From NCBI GenBank assembly GCA_900540475.1, contig UQGG01000052.1, positions 1-49,999 of the forward strand: a DNA stretch of 49,999 nt, in the 5' to 3' direction. The notes under the pieces were generated by a model. It was not told the origin of the DNA. It saw only the letters and a list, made by a program, of their open reading frames with translations, and did no database searches. Source of the stretch: an uncultured Robinsoniella sp. Lineage in GTDB: Bacteria > Bacillota > Clostridia > Lachnospirales > Lachnospiraceae. Positions 41,563-49,999 of the stretch are shown here, one piece after another; the first letter of the stretch is position 1; each line of letters opens with the position of its first letter. The position numbers were made by a program, and so were the translations under genes.

Positions 41563-44163
41563 ATGAACATTAATAAATTTACGCAGAAATCTTTACAGGC
41601 AGTGAATGACCTGGAAAAAGTGGCTTATGAATATGGTAATCAGGAAGTTGAGCAGGAGCATTTACTATATAGTTTATTAAATCAGGAAGACAGCCTGATT
41701 CTCAAATTAATTGAGAAGATGGAAATTAATAAGGAGCATTTTGCCAGAAATCTGGAAAATGCTTTGAACAAGCGTCCTAAAGTTTCCGGAGGCCAGTTGT
41801 TTATGGGTCAGAAACTGAATAAGGTACTGGTCAGTGCGGAAGATGAAGCAAAGGCTATGGGTGATGAGTATGTATCTGTGGAGCATTTGTTTCTGGCATT
41901 GCTGAAACATCCAAATGAGGGTGTGAAGGCGCTGTTTCAGGAATACGGAATTACAAGAGACCGCTTCCTGCAGGCATTGTCAACCGTAAGGGGGAACCAG
42001 AGAGTAGTCAGTGATAACCCGGAGGCAACTTATGATACCCTGAATAAATACGGTCAGGATCTGGTGGAGAAAGCCAGAGACCAGAAACTGGATCCTGTGA
42101 TTGGTCGTGATGGTGAGATCCGAAATGTAGTCCGCATCCTGTCCCGTAAGACAAAGAATAATCCGGTGCTGATCGGAGAACCTGGTGTAGGTAAAACAGC
42201 AGTTGTGGAAGGACTGGCACAGCGTATCGTCCGGGGAGATGTACCGGAAGGCTTAAAAGATAAGAAGATTTTCTCACTGGATATGGGAGCACTGGTAGCA
42301 GGTGCCAAGTACCGCGGGGAATTTGAAGAGCGATTGAAAGCCGTACTGGAAGAAGTGAAAAAAAGCGAAGGACAGATTATTTTGTTTATCGATGAACTTC
42401 ATCTGATTGTGGGTGCCGGCAAGACGGATGGCGCAATGGATGCCGGAAATATGTTAAAACCTATGCTGGCAAGAGGAGAGCTCCACTGTATCGGTGCAAC
42501 CACTCTGGATGAATACCGCAAGTATATCGAAAAAGATGCCGCTCTGGAACGACGTTTCCAGCCGGTAATGGTAGATGAACCCACGGTAGAAGATACTATC
42601 TCTATATTAAGGGGATTAAAAGAACGCTACGAGGTGTATCATGGAGTAAAAATTACGGACAGTGCGTTAGTCGCTGCCGCAACCCTGTCCCATCGTTATA
42701 TATCAGACCGTTTTTTACCGGATAAAGCCATTGACCTGGTGGATGAAGCCTGTGCTCTGATCAAGACGGAGCTGGATTCCATGCCGGCAGAGCTGGATGA
42801 GCTTCAAAGAAAGATCATGCAGATGGAAATAGAAGAAGCTGCATTGAAGAAAGAGACTGATAAATTAAGCCAGGACCGTTTGGAGAACCTGCAAAAAGAA
42901 CTTGCCGAACTGCGGGATGATTTCAGCAGTAAGAAGGCGCAGTGGGATAATGAAAAGCATTCGGTAGAAAACTTATCAAGCCTGCGTGAGCAGATCGAAA
43001 ATCTGAACAAAGAAATTGAAATGGCTCAAAGGGATTATAACCTGAACCGTGCGGCTGAGCTGCAGTATGGAGAACTTCCAAAGCTTCAGGATCAGTTAAG
43101 CATCGAGGAAGAGAGGGTGAAGAGCCAGGAGCTGGTACTGGTTCATGAAAGTGTAACGGATGAAGAGATTGCAAGGATTATTTCCAGATGGACCGGAATC
43201 CCGGTTGTCAAACTGACGGAAGGTGAGCGAAGCAAGATCCTGGGTCTGGACGAAGAATTGCATCACAGAGTGATTGGACAGGATGATGGGGTAACCAAAG
43301 TAACCGATGCCATTATCCGATCAAAAGCAGGAATTAAAGATCCCACAAAACCGATTGGTTCCTTCTTATTCCTGGGACCTACCGGTGTGGGTAAGACGGA
43401 ACTTGCAAAAGCCCTTGCGGCAAGCCTGTTTGATGATGAGCAGAACATGGTTCGAATCGATATGAGTGAATATATGGAGAAATACTCCGTTTCCAGATTG
43501 ATCGGAGCACCTCCGGGATATGTGGGATATGAAGAAGGCGGACAGCTGACAGAGGCAGTGCGCAGAAAACCGTATTCAGTTGTTCTGTTTGATGAAATTG
43601 AAAAGGCACATCCGGATGTATTCAATGTTTTGCTTCAGGTATTAGACGATGGGCGTATTACCGATTCTCAGGGAAGAACCGTTGACTTTAAAAATACGAT
43701 CTTAATTATGACTTCCAATATTGGTTCGGCTTATCTTCTGGAAGGTATTAATGAACAGGGCGAGGTCAATGAGCAAAGCGAAGAGATGGTAATGAATGAC
43801 CTGCGTAATCATTTCCGTCCGGAATTCTTAAACCGGCTGGATGAGATCATTATGTTTAAGCCTCTGACGAAATCTGATATTGGAAGCATAGTAACACTTA
43901 TGATGGCAGACCTGAATAAACGTCTGGCTGATCAGGAAATCCGTCTGGAGTTGACAGATGATGCAAAAGAATATATTATAGAAGGCGGTTATGACCCAAT
44001 CTATGGGGCAAGGCCATTAAAACGATTTTTACAGAAAAACGTAGAGACACTGGCTGCGAAGTTAATTCTCTCCGGCAGCGTAGGAGCAGAAGATATTATC
44101 GTGCTGGATGTTGAAAATGACCAGCTTGCTGCACATGTAAAAGTGACTGGTGAAGTAATATAA
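41563..44163 (+). CDS. clpB: ATP-dependent chaperone ClpB
   Basis: An 866-residue hexameric disaggregase that works with DnaK to rescue aggregated proteins. Layout: Clp N-domain (1-145), first AAA module with Walker A GEPGVGKT (205-212) and Walker B IILFIDELHLI, the long coiled-coil middle domain (about 405-525) that identifies ClpB rather than ClpC/ClpA, second AAA module with Walker A GPTGVGKTE (605-613) and VVLFDEIEKAHPDV, and the C-terminal small domain. There is no ClpP-binding IGF loop apparent. ATG 41563 is preferred over 41557 because GAGGAGG is better spaced from it. A DUF4250 gene follows 22 bases later. Confidence 0.95.
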   Translation: MNINKFTQKSLQAVNDLEKVAYEYGNQEVEQEHLLYSLLNQEDSLILKLIEKMEINKEHFARNLENALNKRPKVSGGQLFMGQKLNKVLVSAEDEAKAMGDEYVSVEHLFLALLKHPNEGVKALFQEYGITRDRFLQALSTVRGNQRVVSDNPEATYDTLNKYGQDLVEKARDQKLDPVIGRDGEIRNVVRILSRKTKNNPVLIGEPGVGKTAVVEGLAQRIVRGDVPEGLKDKKIFSLDMGALVAGAKYRGEFEERLKAVLEEVKKSEGQIILFIDELHLIVGAGKTDGAMDAGNMLKPMLARGELHCIGATTLDEYRKYIEKDAALERRFQPVMVDEPTVEDTISILRGLKERYEVYHGVKITDSALVAAATLSHRYISDRFLPDKAIDLVDEACALIKTELDSMPAELDELQRKIMQMEIEEAALKKETDKLSQDRLENLQKELAELRDDFSSKKAQWDNEKHSVENLSSLREQIENLNKEIEMAQRDYNLNRAAELQYGELPKLQDQLSIEEERVKSQELVLVHESVTDEEIARIISRWTGIPVVKLTEGERSKILGLDEELHHRVIGQDDGVTKVTDAIIRSKAGIKDPTKPIGSFLFLGPTGVGKTELAKALAASLFDDEQNMVRIDMSEYMEKYSVSRLIGAPPGYVGYEEGGQLTEAVRRKPYSVVLFDEIEKAHPDVFNVLLQVLDDGRITDSQGRTVDFKNTILIMTSNIGSAYLLEGINEQGEVNEQSEEMVMNDLRNHFRPEFLNRLDEIIMFKPLTKSDIGSIVTLMMADLNKRLADQEIRLELTDDAKEYIIEGGYDPIYGARPLKRFLQKNVETLAAKLILSGSVGAEDIIVLDVENDQLAAHVKVTGEVI

Positions 44164-44185
44164 TATACGCTGGCAGAGGTACAAA

Positions 44186-44359
44186 ATGATTCCAAATGAC
44201 CCATTTATACTGTTAAGCTACGTAAATACACAACTAAGGGATTTTTACCCAACCCTGGAAGAAATGTGTAAGAGCCTGAGCTTAAAAGAGGAAGAACTGA
44301 TAAAAAAATTAGAAAACATCGATTATTACTACGATGCCGACTTGAATCAGTTTGCTTAA
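44186..44359 (+). CDS. DUF4250 small protein
   Basis: A 57-residue protein. The beginning (MIPNDPFILLSYVNTQLRD), the central L-E-E-M-C stretch and the end (YYYDADLNQFA) match the DUF4250 family, small conserved proteins of Clostridia of unknown function. CAGAGG lies seven to twelve bases upstream. It sits 22 bases after clpB and before a strong terminator, so it shares the clpB transcript and may be induced with it. The short length and acidic and basic helices suggest a small DNA- or protein-binding adaptor, but that is speculation. Confidence 0.8.
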   Translation: MIPNDPFILLSYVNTQLRDFYPTLEEMCKSLSLKEEELIKKLENIDYYYDADLNQFA

Positions 44360-44376
44360 AAGAAAAAGTAATATAG

Positions 44377-44412
44377 AAGAAATCCGGCGCATTCCGTCGG
44401 ATTTCTTTTATA
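44377..44412 (+). terminator. Terminator of clpB-DUF4250
   Basis: AAGAAATCCG (44377-44386) pairs perfectly with CGGATTTCTT (44398-44407), followed by TTATATT. Confidence 0.85.
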
Positions 44413-44488
44413 TTACTCAGAGCAATCCACAAAACCAGTTTTCTCAGACTTTTTTATAAAAGTCCTATATTTTTCTCATTACATCATG

Positions 44489-44494
44489 TATAAT
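44489..44494 (+). promoter_or_regulatory. -10 box upstream of the membrane protein gene
   Basis: A perfect TATAAT lies 32 bases upstream of the start at 44526. A convincing -35 is not seen. AAAAGGAG is the ribosome binding site. Confidence 0.4.
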
Positions 44495-44525
44495 ATTCTC
44501 ATATGTTATAAAAAGGAGAAGAATC

Positions 44526-45062
44526 ATGCAAAAAGAAGAAAGAAGAAAAATAAGGAAGAAAATTACGATCGCTTCTATCGTACTGCTGCTTGCGATGGTG
44601 GCATTTTTACTCTACGTAGGATTTAGCAAGCAAGTTCCCCAGATCGTATTTTATGGAGCAATTGCCATTTTTCTGGTTATTTATTGGGTGTTGCTGGATG
44701 TGGTAGAGCCAAGGCTGTTACATGAGCTGGACGGAATTTCCGAGGACCGAAAGAAAGCATATTATAAATATGCAGGAACAGACCTTGTAGGATATGCAGG
44801 TATCGCATTTTTCATTTTCAATATCGGCAATGCCGGCAGTGTAGGCTTGGTTGGAGCAGTTATTTATGTACTGAGTATAAGCCTGAAGAAAAAATTCCGG
44901 GATGAATTCACCGGTGCAAACCTTCAGAATGAAGTAGAAGCGCAGGAGAATACAGAAACCGCCGAAACACCGGATGAGATTGAAGACCTGGGCGGACAGG
45001 AAGAAGTTCCGGAAGCAGTGGAAGACTTATCAGAAGAGACAGCGGATTCCGGACAGAAATAA
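44526..45062 (+). CDS. Unrecognised membrane protein with acidic tail
   Basis: A 178-residue protein I do not recognise. The N-terminus is strongly basic (KEERRKIRKK), followed by hydrophobic segments at about residues 13-30, 37-57 and 84-122 (probably three or four membrane helices), and a hydrophilic C-terminal tail from about 130 that is very acidic (E/D/T/P rich). The basic start and acidic end suggest a cytoplasmic tail that contacts a partner. It ends 21 bases before the AraC-type response regulator gene, so it may be the first gene of that sensory operon and linked to its function. Confidence 0.7.
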   Translation: MQKEERRKIRKKITIASIVLLLAMVAFLLYVGFSKQVPQIVFYGAIAIFLVIYWVLLDVVEPRLLHELDGISEDRKKAYYKYAGTDLVGYAGIAFFIFNIGNAGSVGLVGAVIYVLSISLKKKFRDEFTGANLQNEVEAQENTETAETPDEIEDLGGQEEVPEAVEDLSEETADSGQK

Positions 45063-45083
45063 ACAGAATTTGAGGCGTATAGC

Positions 45084-46679
45084 ATGTATACATTGTTAAT
45101 CGTAGATGATGAACCATTGGTAAGGAATGCAATAAGTACGATTATAGACTGGGATTCTATTGGATTTACAACGATTTACCAGGCGGAGGATGGCCTGGAA
45201 GCCCTTGAAATATGCCGTAAGCATCAGATACATCTGGTACTTACGGATATTGTTATGCCATTTATGGATGGATTGGAGCTGTCGAAGGCATTAAGTGAAG
45301 AATTTCCGGAGATTCACGTGGTGGTATTGACCGGACACGAGGACTTCGAATATGCCAAACAATCGGTGGATCTGGGTGTGAAGAATTATATTTTAAAGCC
45401 CGTTGGGGCGTCCACGCTTTATACAAAAATGAAAGAAATCTGTAAAAAACTCAATATAGAAGCATCTCAAAAGCAGTATATCGCAAAAATGAAATTGCAG
45501 ATCCATCAAAGTATGCCGGCGCTGCAGGAAAAATTTTTATATACCATGGTATGTACCCAATACGGACAGTCGGATCATTTAGAAGACCGAATCCTATCCC
45601 TTGAGATTCCCCTCCATTCAGAGCATTATATGGTAGGAATCGTGGAGGCAGATCTGACCAAGGCAGCCAATTCCGATATAGAGCTATTTGTATTTACAGA
45701 AAAGAATATTACCCTGGACTGTATCGGCAGTCAGCACTGTATTTTTGATGATAACAACAATAAGGTTATTATCGTGTTTAACCTGGATTCTTTTGGAGAT
45801 GACGGACATTTTATCGCATACAGTACCCTGCAGGTTATTCAGAAGGCGGTCACTGCGGTACTAAAGGTAAATACTACCTGTGCACTGGGGTCTGAGGTCA
45901 GCAAACTCAAAGACCTGTACCACTCTTATCACGAAGCAAGTACGGCTCTTGACTGTAAATATTCTCTGGGTGCCAACAAGGTATATGACATCAGCGATCT
46001 TGATTATATCGAGAAGGCTTTTTTTTATCCCTTCCAGGGGATTAAGGATTTGATTTACAGCATCAAATTTTTACAAAAGGCAGATATTGAGAAATCTATG
46101 TCCGCGATTTATGATGACCTGCTCCGATCAAAAACCCTCTCAAGTTCCAATATTAAAATGGTATTTATTGAAATGATCACATCTCTGTTAAAAGAATTAT
46201 CCGGTGTGCGCCAGGTGTCTAAGGATGTGTGGGGGGAAGGCTTTGCTCTTTATAACGAGCTTGAGGACATGTCTTCTTCGGAAGAGATTCTAAAAAAACT
46301 GTTGTCTTTTTCCATAAAAGTATCCCATGAACTCCAGCAGCTTCAGTCCAACAGCGGTCAGATGATCATTCAAAATGCCAAGGATTATATTGGTACCCAT
46401 TATGGCGAAGAGGAATTATCCTTAAGCTTAGTTGCAGAACACGTATCGGTCAGTACCGGATATTTAAGCGGGCTGTTCAAAAAAGAAGCCAAGATAAATT
46501 TTGTGGAGTACCTTACCAATATTCGCATGGAAAAGGCGATGGAACTGATCCGAAATACCGATAAAAAGACGTATGAGATTGCTTATGAGACCGGATTTTC
46601 CAATCCACATTATTTTAGCGTATCCTTTAAAAAGTATTCCGGTATGTCTCCCTCTGATTTTCGGAGTAAGCACAGGTAA
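45084..46679 (+). CDS. AraC-type response regulator (YesN-like)
   Basis: A 531-residue regulator. The receiver domain (1-120) has VDDEPLVR, phospho-acceptor Asp55 in LVLTDIVMPFMDG, and ILKPVGASTL. A long middle region (about 130-410) of the YesN type has no recognised fold. The C-terminal AraC double helix-turn-helix (about 425-530) has LSLVAEHVSVSTGYLSGLFKKE and YEIAYETGFSNPHYFSVSFKKYSGMSP. It is followed after 52 bases by its likely partner kinase. Such regulators usually activate importer and glycosidase genes, so the glycan loci in this window are possible targets. Confidence 0.92.
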   Translation: MYTLLIVDDEPLVRNAISTIIDWDSIGFTTIYQAEDGLEALEICRKHQIHLVLTDIVMPFMDGLELSKALSEEFPEIHVVVLTGHEDFEYAKQSVDLGVKNYILKPVGASTLYTKMKEICKKLNIEASQKQYIAKMKLQIHQSMPALQEKFLYTMVCTQYGQSDHLEDRILSLEIPLHSEHYMVGIVEADLTKAANSDIELFVFTEKNITLDCIGSQHCIFDDNNNKVIIVFNLDSFGDDGHFIAYSTLQVIQKAVTAVLKVNTTCALGSEVSKLKDLYHSYHEASTALDCKYSLGANKVYDISDLDYIEKAFFYPFQGIKDLIYSIKFLQKADIEKSMSAIYDDLLRSKTLSSSNIKMVFIEMITSLLKELSGVRQVSKDVWGEGFALYNELEDMSSSEEILKKLLSFSIKVSHELQQLQSNSGQMIIQNAKDYIGTHYGEEELSLSLVAEHVSVSTGYLSGLFKKEAKINFVEYLTNIRMEKAMELIRNTDKKTYEIAYETGFSNPHYFSVSFKKYSGMSPSDFRSKHR

Positions 46680-46731
46680 TATTTTTCAATATCAAAAAGA
46701 TAGATAACGGATATTCCAGGAGGCATTTGTC

Positions 46732-48639
46732 TTGCAGGAGAAAACAACATTTCAGAAAACATCGCTTCAGAAAATAATGCATAAAAAAATGAAGCATAAA
46801 AAAACAATGCATAAGAAAGTAATGAAAAAGAAAGCAACAGTCTTTCAGAAAATAAAACATCGCTATGAATACATGGGGATAAAGAATAAAACACTGCTGC
46901 AGGTATTTGCTGTGGTGATTTTCTTTATGCTGATTTTCATAGGGATGTTTTTATTTATATTTACAAAGAAAATCGAATCGGATAATGTGACTTATTCCAG
47001 GCAGCTGCTGCAAAATGCCAATAAACGTCTGGAAAATTATTTTGATGAAATTGCATCCATCGCAAATGAAGCAAATTATAACTATTATCTGCAGAATTAT
47101 CTGATCGCGGAAAAAGACAATGCGGAAGGTTACAGTAATCTGACCAATGCCAAGAGTATGCAGGATTATGAAATGAGCTCCAAAGTTTTTAATTCATCCC
47201 TGAACAGCCGCACGGACGTCACATCCCTGATGATATTTGGAAAAAAGAGTCTGTTGCTGCATAAAAGCATTTATGAATTCTGGTCCGTTGTACAGGATTA
47301 TGCTTCCTATTCCTGGTACCAGAAAGCGTTAGAGTCACCTAATACGTCCGTAATCACCGGACCCATGCAGCATGAATTTCTGAAAGACAACACGGAACAG
47401 ACCATTTCTTTGAGCAGGAGAATCAGCAGCTATGAAGACGGCAGTTTTTTAGGCGTGATTCTGATAGACTTAAACCTGAATAAAATCGCGGAAATATTTG
47501 AGTCTTTTTATGCAACTGGGGAAGGGACTTTGTGTATTCTAAATGATCAGGGACAGATTGTCTATCCGATGAATTATAATAAGATTACGCCGCAGCTGCT
47601 TGAGAAGATGAACAGTATGGAAAAGGACAATTTTATTGCCCGGATCGATCAGGAAGAATATCAGGTAGTGACAGCCACATTTGAAAAAGCAGACTGGAAA
47701 GTGCTCTCCCTAACGTCAACCGGACAGCTAAAAGAATCCATGTACGATACTCTCGGAATCGTAATTGCGGCAATTGTGCTGGTGATGGTCATTCTGGGTG
47801 TTGCACTCAGCAGAATTCTAACCGGGGTGGTAAATCCTATTCTCCGTCTGAAAGGCCACATTGATCTGGCGGATGAAGGACATCTGAGTGAGCGGGCGGA
47901 GATTCTGAATCACAATGAAACAGGTGCGCTGTCTAAGAGCTTTAACAAGATGCTGGATCGTATCGAAAATCTTATGGGGGAAGTTGTAAATGAGCAGGAG
48001 GAGAAGAGGAAATACGAGCTGCAGGCTTTACAGGCACAGATTAATCCTCATTTTCTGTACAACACCCTGGATTCTATCATATGGATGGCTGAGGCTAAGA
48101 ACTCCGATGTAGTGCCAATGACAGAAGCTTTGGCAAAATTATTTCGAATTTCGCTGAATAAGGGCAATGAGTTCATCCGTATTGAAGATGAGATGGAGCA
48201 TGTGCGCAATTATCTGGTGATACAGAGTATGCGGTATACGGATAAATTTACTTATCATATAGAAATAAACGATGAGGTCCGGTATTGCAAAACCATTAAA
48301 TTAATTGTACAGCCCATAGTAGAAAACAGCATTTATCATGGAATTAAGAAAAAACGAGGTAAGGGCAGGATTGACATTCTGGCATGCAGGAAGAATGAGA
48401 AACTCTGTATCCGTGTCCGGGATGATGGAAATGGAATGAATGAAGAGACCTGTCAGGCTATACTGACGAAAGATTCCAAATTTGAAAACACTAGCGGATC
48501 CGGGATCGGGGTAAAAAATGTAAATGAGCGCATTCAGCTGTACTTTGGCAAAGAGTATGGGCTGCGTTATACCAGTGCCCTGGGAGAAGGAACAACTGCG
48601 GAACTGATCTTACCTGTGATAGAAGAAACAATTGGTTAA
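46732..48639 (+). CDS. YesM-type sensor histidine kinase
   Basis: A 635-residue membrane kinase. A lysine/histidine-rich N-terminal stretch of about 50 residues (H-K-K-M-K-H-K-K type repeats) is followed by a membrane helix at about 56-79, an extracellular Cache-like sensor domain (80-340), a second helix (about 343-365), HAMP, and the His_kinase domain with His440 in QAQINPHFLYNTLDS. The ATPase domain ends in GSGIGVKNVNERIQLYFG. The TTG at 46732 is the likely start, with AGGAGG eight bases upstream. No better-placed ATG lies close by, though later internal ATGs cannot be excluded. It partners the regulator at 45084. Confidence 0.9.
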   Translation: MQEKTTFQKTSLQKIMHKKMKHKKTMHKKVMKKKATVFQKIKHRYEYMGIKNKTLLQVFAVVIFFMLIFIGMFLFIFTKKIESDNVTYSRQLLQNANKRLENYFDEIASIANEANYNYYLQNYLIAEKDNAEGYSNLTNAKSMQDYEMSSKVFNSSLNSRTDVTSLMIFGKKSLLLHKSIYEFWSVVQDYASYSWYQKALESPNTSVITGPMQHEFLKDNTEQTISLSRRISSYEDGSFLGVILIDLNLNKIAEIFESFYATGEGTLCILNDQGQIVYPMNYNKITPQLLEKMNSMEKDNFIARIDQEEYQVVTATFEKADWKVLSLTSTGQLKESMYDTLGIVIAAIVLVMVILGVALSRILTGVVNPILRLKGHIDLADEGHLSERAEILNHNETGALSKSFNKMLDRIENLMGEVVNEQEEKRKYELQALQAQINPHFLYNTLDSIIWMAEAKNSDVVPMTEALAKLFRISLNKGNEFIRIEDEMEHVRNYLVIQSMRYTDKFTYHIEINDEVRYCKTIKLIVQPIVENSIYHGIKKKRGKGRIDILACRKNEKLCIRVRDDGNGMNEETCQAILTKDSKFENTSGSGIGVKNVNERIQLYFGKEYGLRYTSALGEGTTAELILPVIEETIG

Positions 48640-48653
48640 AGGAGGCAGAGAAA

Positions 48654-49703
48654 ATGAAAAAACGTGTCATATCCCTGATAATCTGCCTGCTGTTGTTGCT
48701 TACAGGATGCAGCGGATTTACGCAAAAGGGAAAAGAAGACCAGCCTTTACAAGGGGAAAGTCAGTCTTTGGATACAGCGAAAACGGAGGAATCCGGTACA
48801 GAAGAACCGGTGTCTGAGAAGTCAGGGATTGTGATAGGAGCGACTCTGGCATCAGAAGATTCCGCGTATTTAAAGACAGTCAGCAAAACTATGGTCAATG
48901 TAGCAAATCAAGAAAAGGTCACTCTGGATATCCGGTATGCAAAGTGGAATGAACAGATACAGACAGAACAAATGGATACATTTATTGAACAGAAGGTGGA
49001 TGTGATTATACTTTGTCCCGTAAATGCCAAATCCATGCTGACCTCGCTGAAGAGAGCAAAAGCGGCAGGGATTCCGGTGATTAATCTGAATATGAAAGTG
49101 GATGCAATGTCTTCAGAATATATCAGTACTTATATTGGCGCCAGCAGTTCAGAAGAAGCGGCCCTGGCGGCTGATCTGATGGTTGCCGCTCTTGAGGATG
49201 GCGGGAAAATTGCAATTATTGAGGGAGCGCCAGGAAGCGATCCCCAGGTATACCGCACCCAGACCTTCGTGGAACAGATGAACTCCCATCCCCAGTTTGA
49301 AATCATTGGCATCGGTAACGGCAGCTGGAACCGGGAGAAAGCCATGCTGGTAACCATTGATCTACTGCGTAAAAACCCGGATATAAAAGGGATTTTCTGC
49401 CACGACAGCAATATGGCATTAGGAGCCTGGGCAGCGCTTGAGTCCCTGAATAAAACCGATGTTATACTCATTGGAATTGGAGAAGACCAGGAATATCTCC
49501 AGGCAGTTAAAGACGGGAAGATCTACGGTCTTATTACTCAGCCGCCGGTATATGAAGGGGCATACAGCATTTACTGTGCCATTGATGTAGCAGGCGGGAA
49601 AGAATTACGGCCGTGGTATAAAGACCCGATTCAGACCATCACAAAAGAAAATATCGGTAGTTATCAGGATCCAATGGATGAGGAAGAGGTTTCCATGGAG
49701 TAG
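48654..49703 (+). CDS. Sugar-binding lipoprotein of the ribose/galactose type
   Basis: A 349-residue lipoprotein. The signal peptide ends in LLTGC (Cys19 lipidated), followed by an S/E/Q-rich linker to about residue 57. The mature domain is a type I periplasmic-binding protein (Peripla_BP_4): SGIVIGATLASEDSAYLKTV, DVIILCPVNAKSMLTSLKRAKAAGIPVINLN, and GIFCHDSNMALGAWAALES. It follows the kinase by 14 bases and no transporter gene follows within 296 bases. It may therefore be a sensory binding protein that presents a sugar to the kinase, as in the XylFII-LytS-YesN system of clostridia. It could alternatively be part of an importer beyond the window. Confidence 0.88.
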   Translation: MKKRVISLIICLLLLLTGCSGFTQKGKEDQPLQGESQSLDTAKTEESGTEEPVSEKSGIVIGATLASEDSAYLKTVSKTMVNVANQEKVTLDIRYAKWNEQIQTEQMDTFIEQKVDVIILCPVNAKSMLTSLKRAKAAGIPVINLNMKVDAMSSEYISTYIGASSSEEAALAADLMVAALEDGGKIAIIEGAPGSDPQVYRTQTFVEQMNSHPQFEIIGIGNGSWNREKAMLVTIDLLRKNPDIKGIFCHDSNMALGAWAALESLNKTDVILIGIGEDQEYLQAVKDGKIYGLITQPPVYEGAYSIYCAIDVAGGKELRPWYKDPIQTITKENIGSYQDPMDEEEVSME

Positions 49704-49815
49704 ATAGAAAACATGCTTTAGTATTACAATGTATCATTTCTGATATTAAATATAGTACGAACAATTTAGTCTTTGATTAGCATGAACATTGTGAGTCAAT
49801 GAGGTTATAAAACAC
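49704..49815. other. Gene-free AT-rich spacer
   Basis: No gene, clear terminator or promoter pair is visible between the lipoprotein stop and the repeat that begins at 49816. Confidence 0.6.
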
Positions 49816-49999
49816 TATATTTGGGTTTCGCTGAGTAAGGACGCTTTGTATGCAGAGGTAGTGTACGGAAAGATGGGCGCGGGAAACTGGTATGGACTCC
49901 GTCAGCTGGCCGCAGAACTGGTATTTTCTAACCTTTCCGAAGCGCTTTTTGGCGGCACGCGGGCATTCACCGAGAAATCCTGATGCATTTCTCGGTTCA
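49816..49999 (+). repeat. Structured repeat, right copy (inverted with respect to 1-196)
   Basis: It matches the reverse complement of 1-196 over nearly its whole length. The tip near 49970-49997 forms a perfect hairpin, ACCGAGAAAT with ATTTCTCGGT. The left copy has different bases at these positions but still pairs, so the changes are compensatory. The element may continue past the window edge. Confidence 0.75.

Noticed and set aside
1..49999. CRISPR array, prophage, tRNA or rRNA genes
   Set aside because: No regularly spaced direct repeats with unique spacers, no phage structural or integrase genes, and no cloverleaf or ribosomal sequence was recognised when reading the window by eye.

Overview
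The window looks like chromosomal DNA of a spore-forming gut member of the Lachnospiraceae (Bacillota, Clostridia). The support is moderate AT richness, strong AGGAGG-type ribosome binding sites, TTGACA/TATAAT promoters, YesN/YesM-type two-component systems, CUT1 sugar importers without their own ATPase, and a spore photoproduct lyase. I cannot name the genus from the sequence alone. No rRNA, tRNA, CRISPR array, prophage or complete insertion sequence was seen.

Layout. 1-1850: a structured repeat at the window edge, then a TetR regulator/flavodoxin operon. 1856-6943 (minus strand): a zinc-dependent phospholipase C-like protein, a second-type ClpP translationally coupled to a short AraC regulator, and a metallophosphoesterase/response regulator/histidine kinase operon. 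7247-29550 (plus): a host-glycan foraging locus. It starts with two giant secreted GH98 proteins (1790 and 2754 residues), each with NPCBM and CBM32 modules and an extra beta-propeller-like region before the catalytic domain. A sugar ABC importer, a cytoplasmic GH29 fucosidase, a BadF-type sugar kinase, an AgaS-like SIS isomerase/deaminase and a GH4 NAD-dependent glycosidase follow. 29880-33602: an Rpn-type nuclease, an OmpR-type two-component system and a DUF2148 protein. 33961-40267: a LacI-regulated importer with a GH63-type glucosidase; matching operators lie at both lacI and the importer. 40380-45062: splB (minus), then clpB with a DUF4250 protein and an unrecognised membrane protein. 45084-49703: an AraC-type response regulator, a YesM-type kinase and a sugar-binding lipoprotein, probably a three-part sugar sensor. 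The window ends in an inverted copy of the repeat at its beginning.

How the genes may work together. GH98 enzymes are known to cut the Gal-beta-1,4-GlcNAc bond below blood group A/B (or Lewis Y) determinants and release short fucosylated oligosaccharides. The inferred route is release outside the cell by the two GH98 proteins, capture by the lipoprotein at 21411 and import by the permeases. GH29 would then remove fucose and GH4 the alpha-linked Gal or GalNAc, and the amino sugar would pass through the kinase and SIS protein. No classical alpha-N-acetylgalactosaminidase (GH36, GH109 or GH31) is present, so either the B antigen is the substrate, GH4 takes the GalNAc role, or the enzyme is elsewhere.

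The most unusual items are the conserved propeller-like region fused to GH98, the araC-clpP coupling, the long palindromic repeats that sit at the ends of genes, the structured inverted repeats at both window edges, and a serine where spore photoproduct lyase normally has its hydrogen-donor cysteine.
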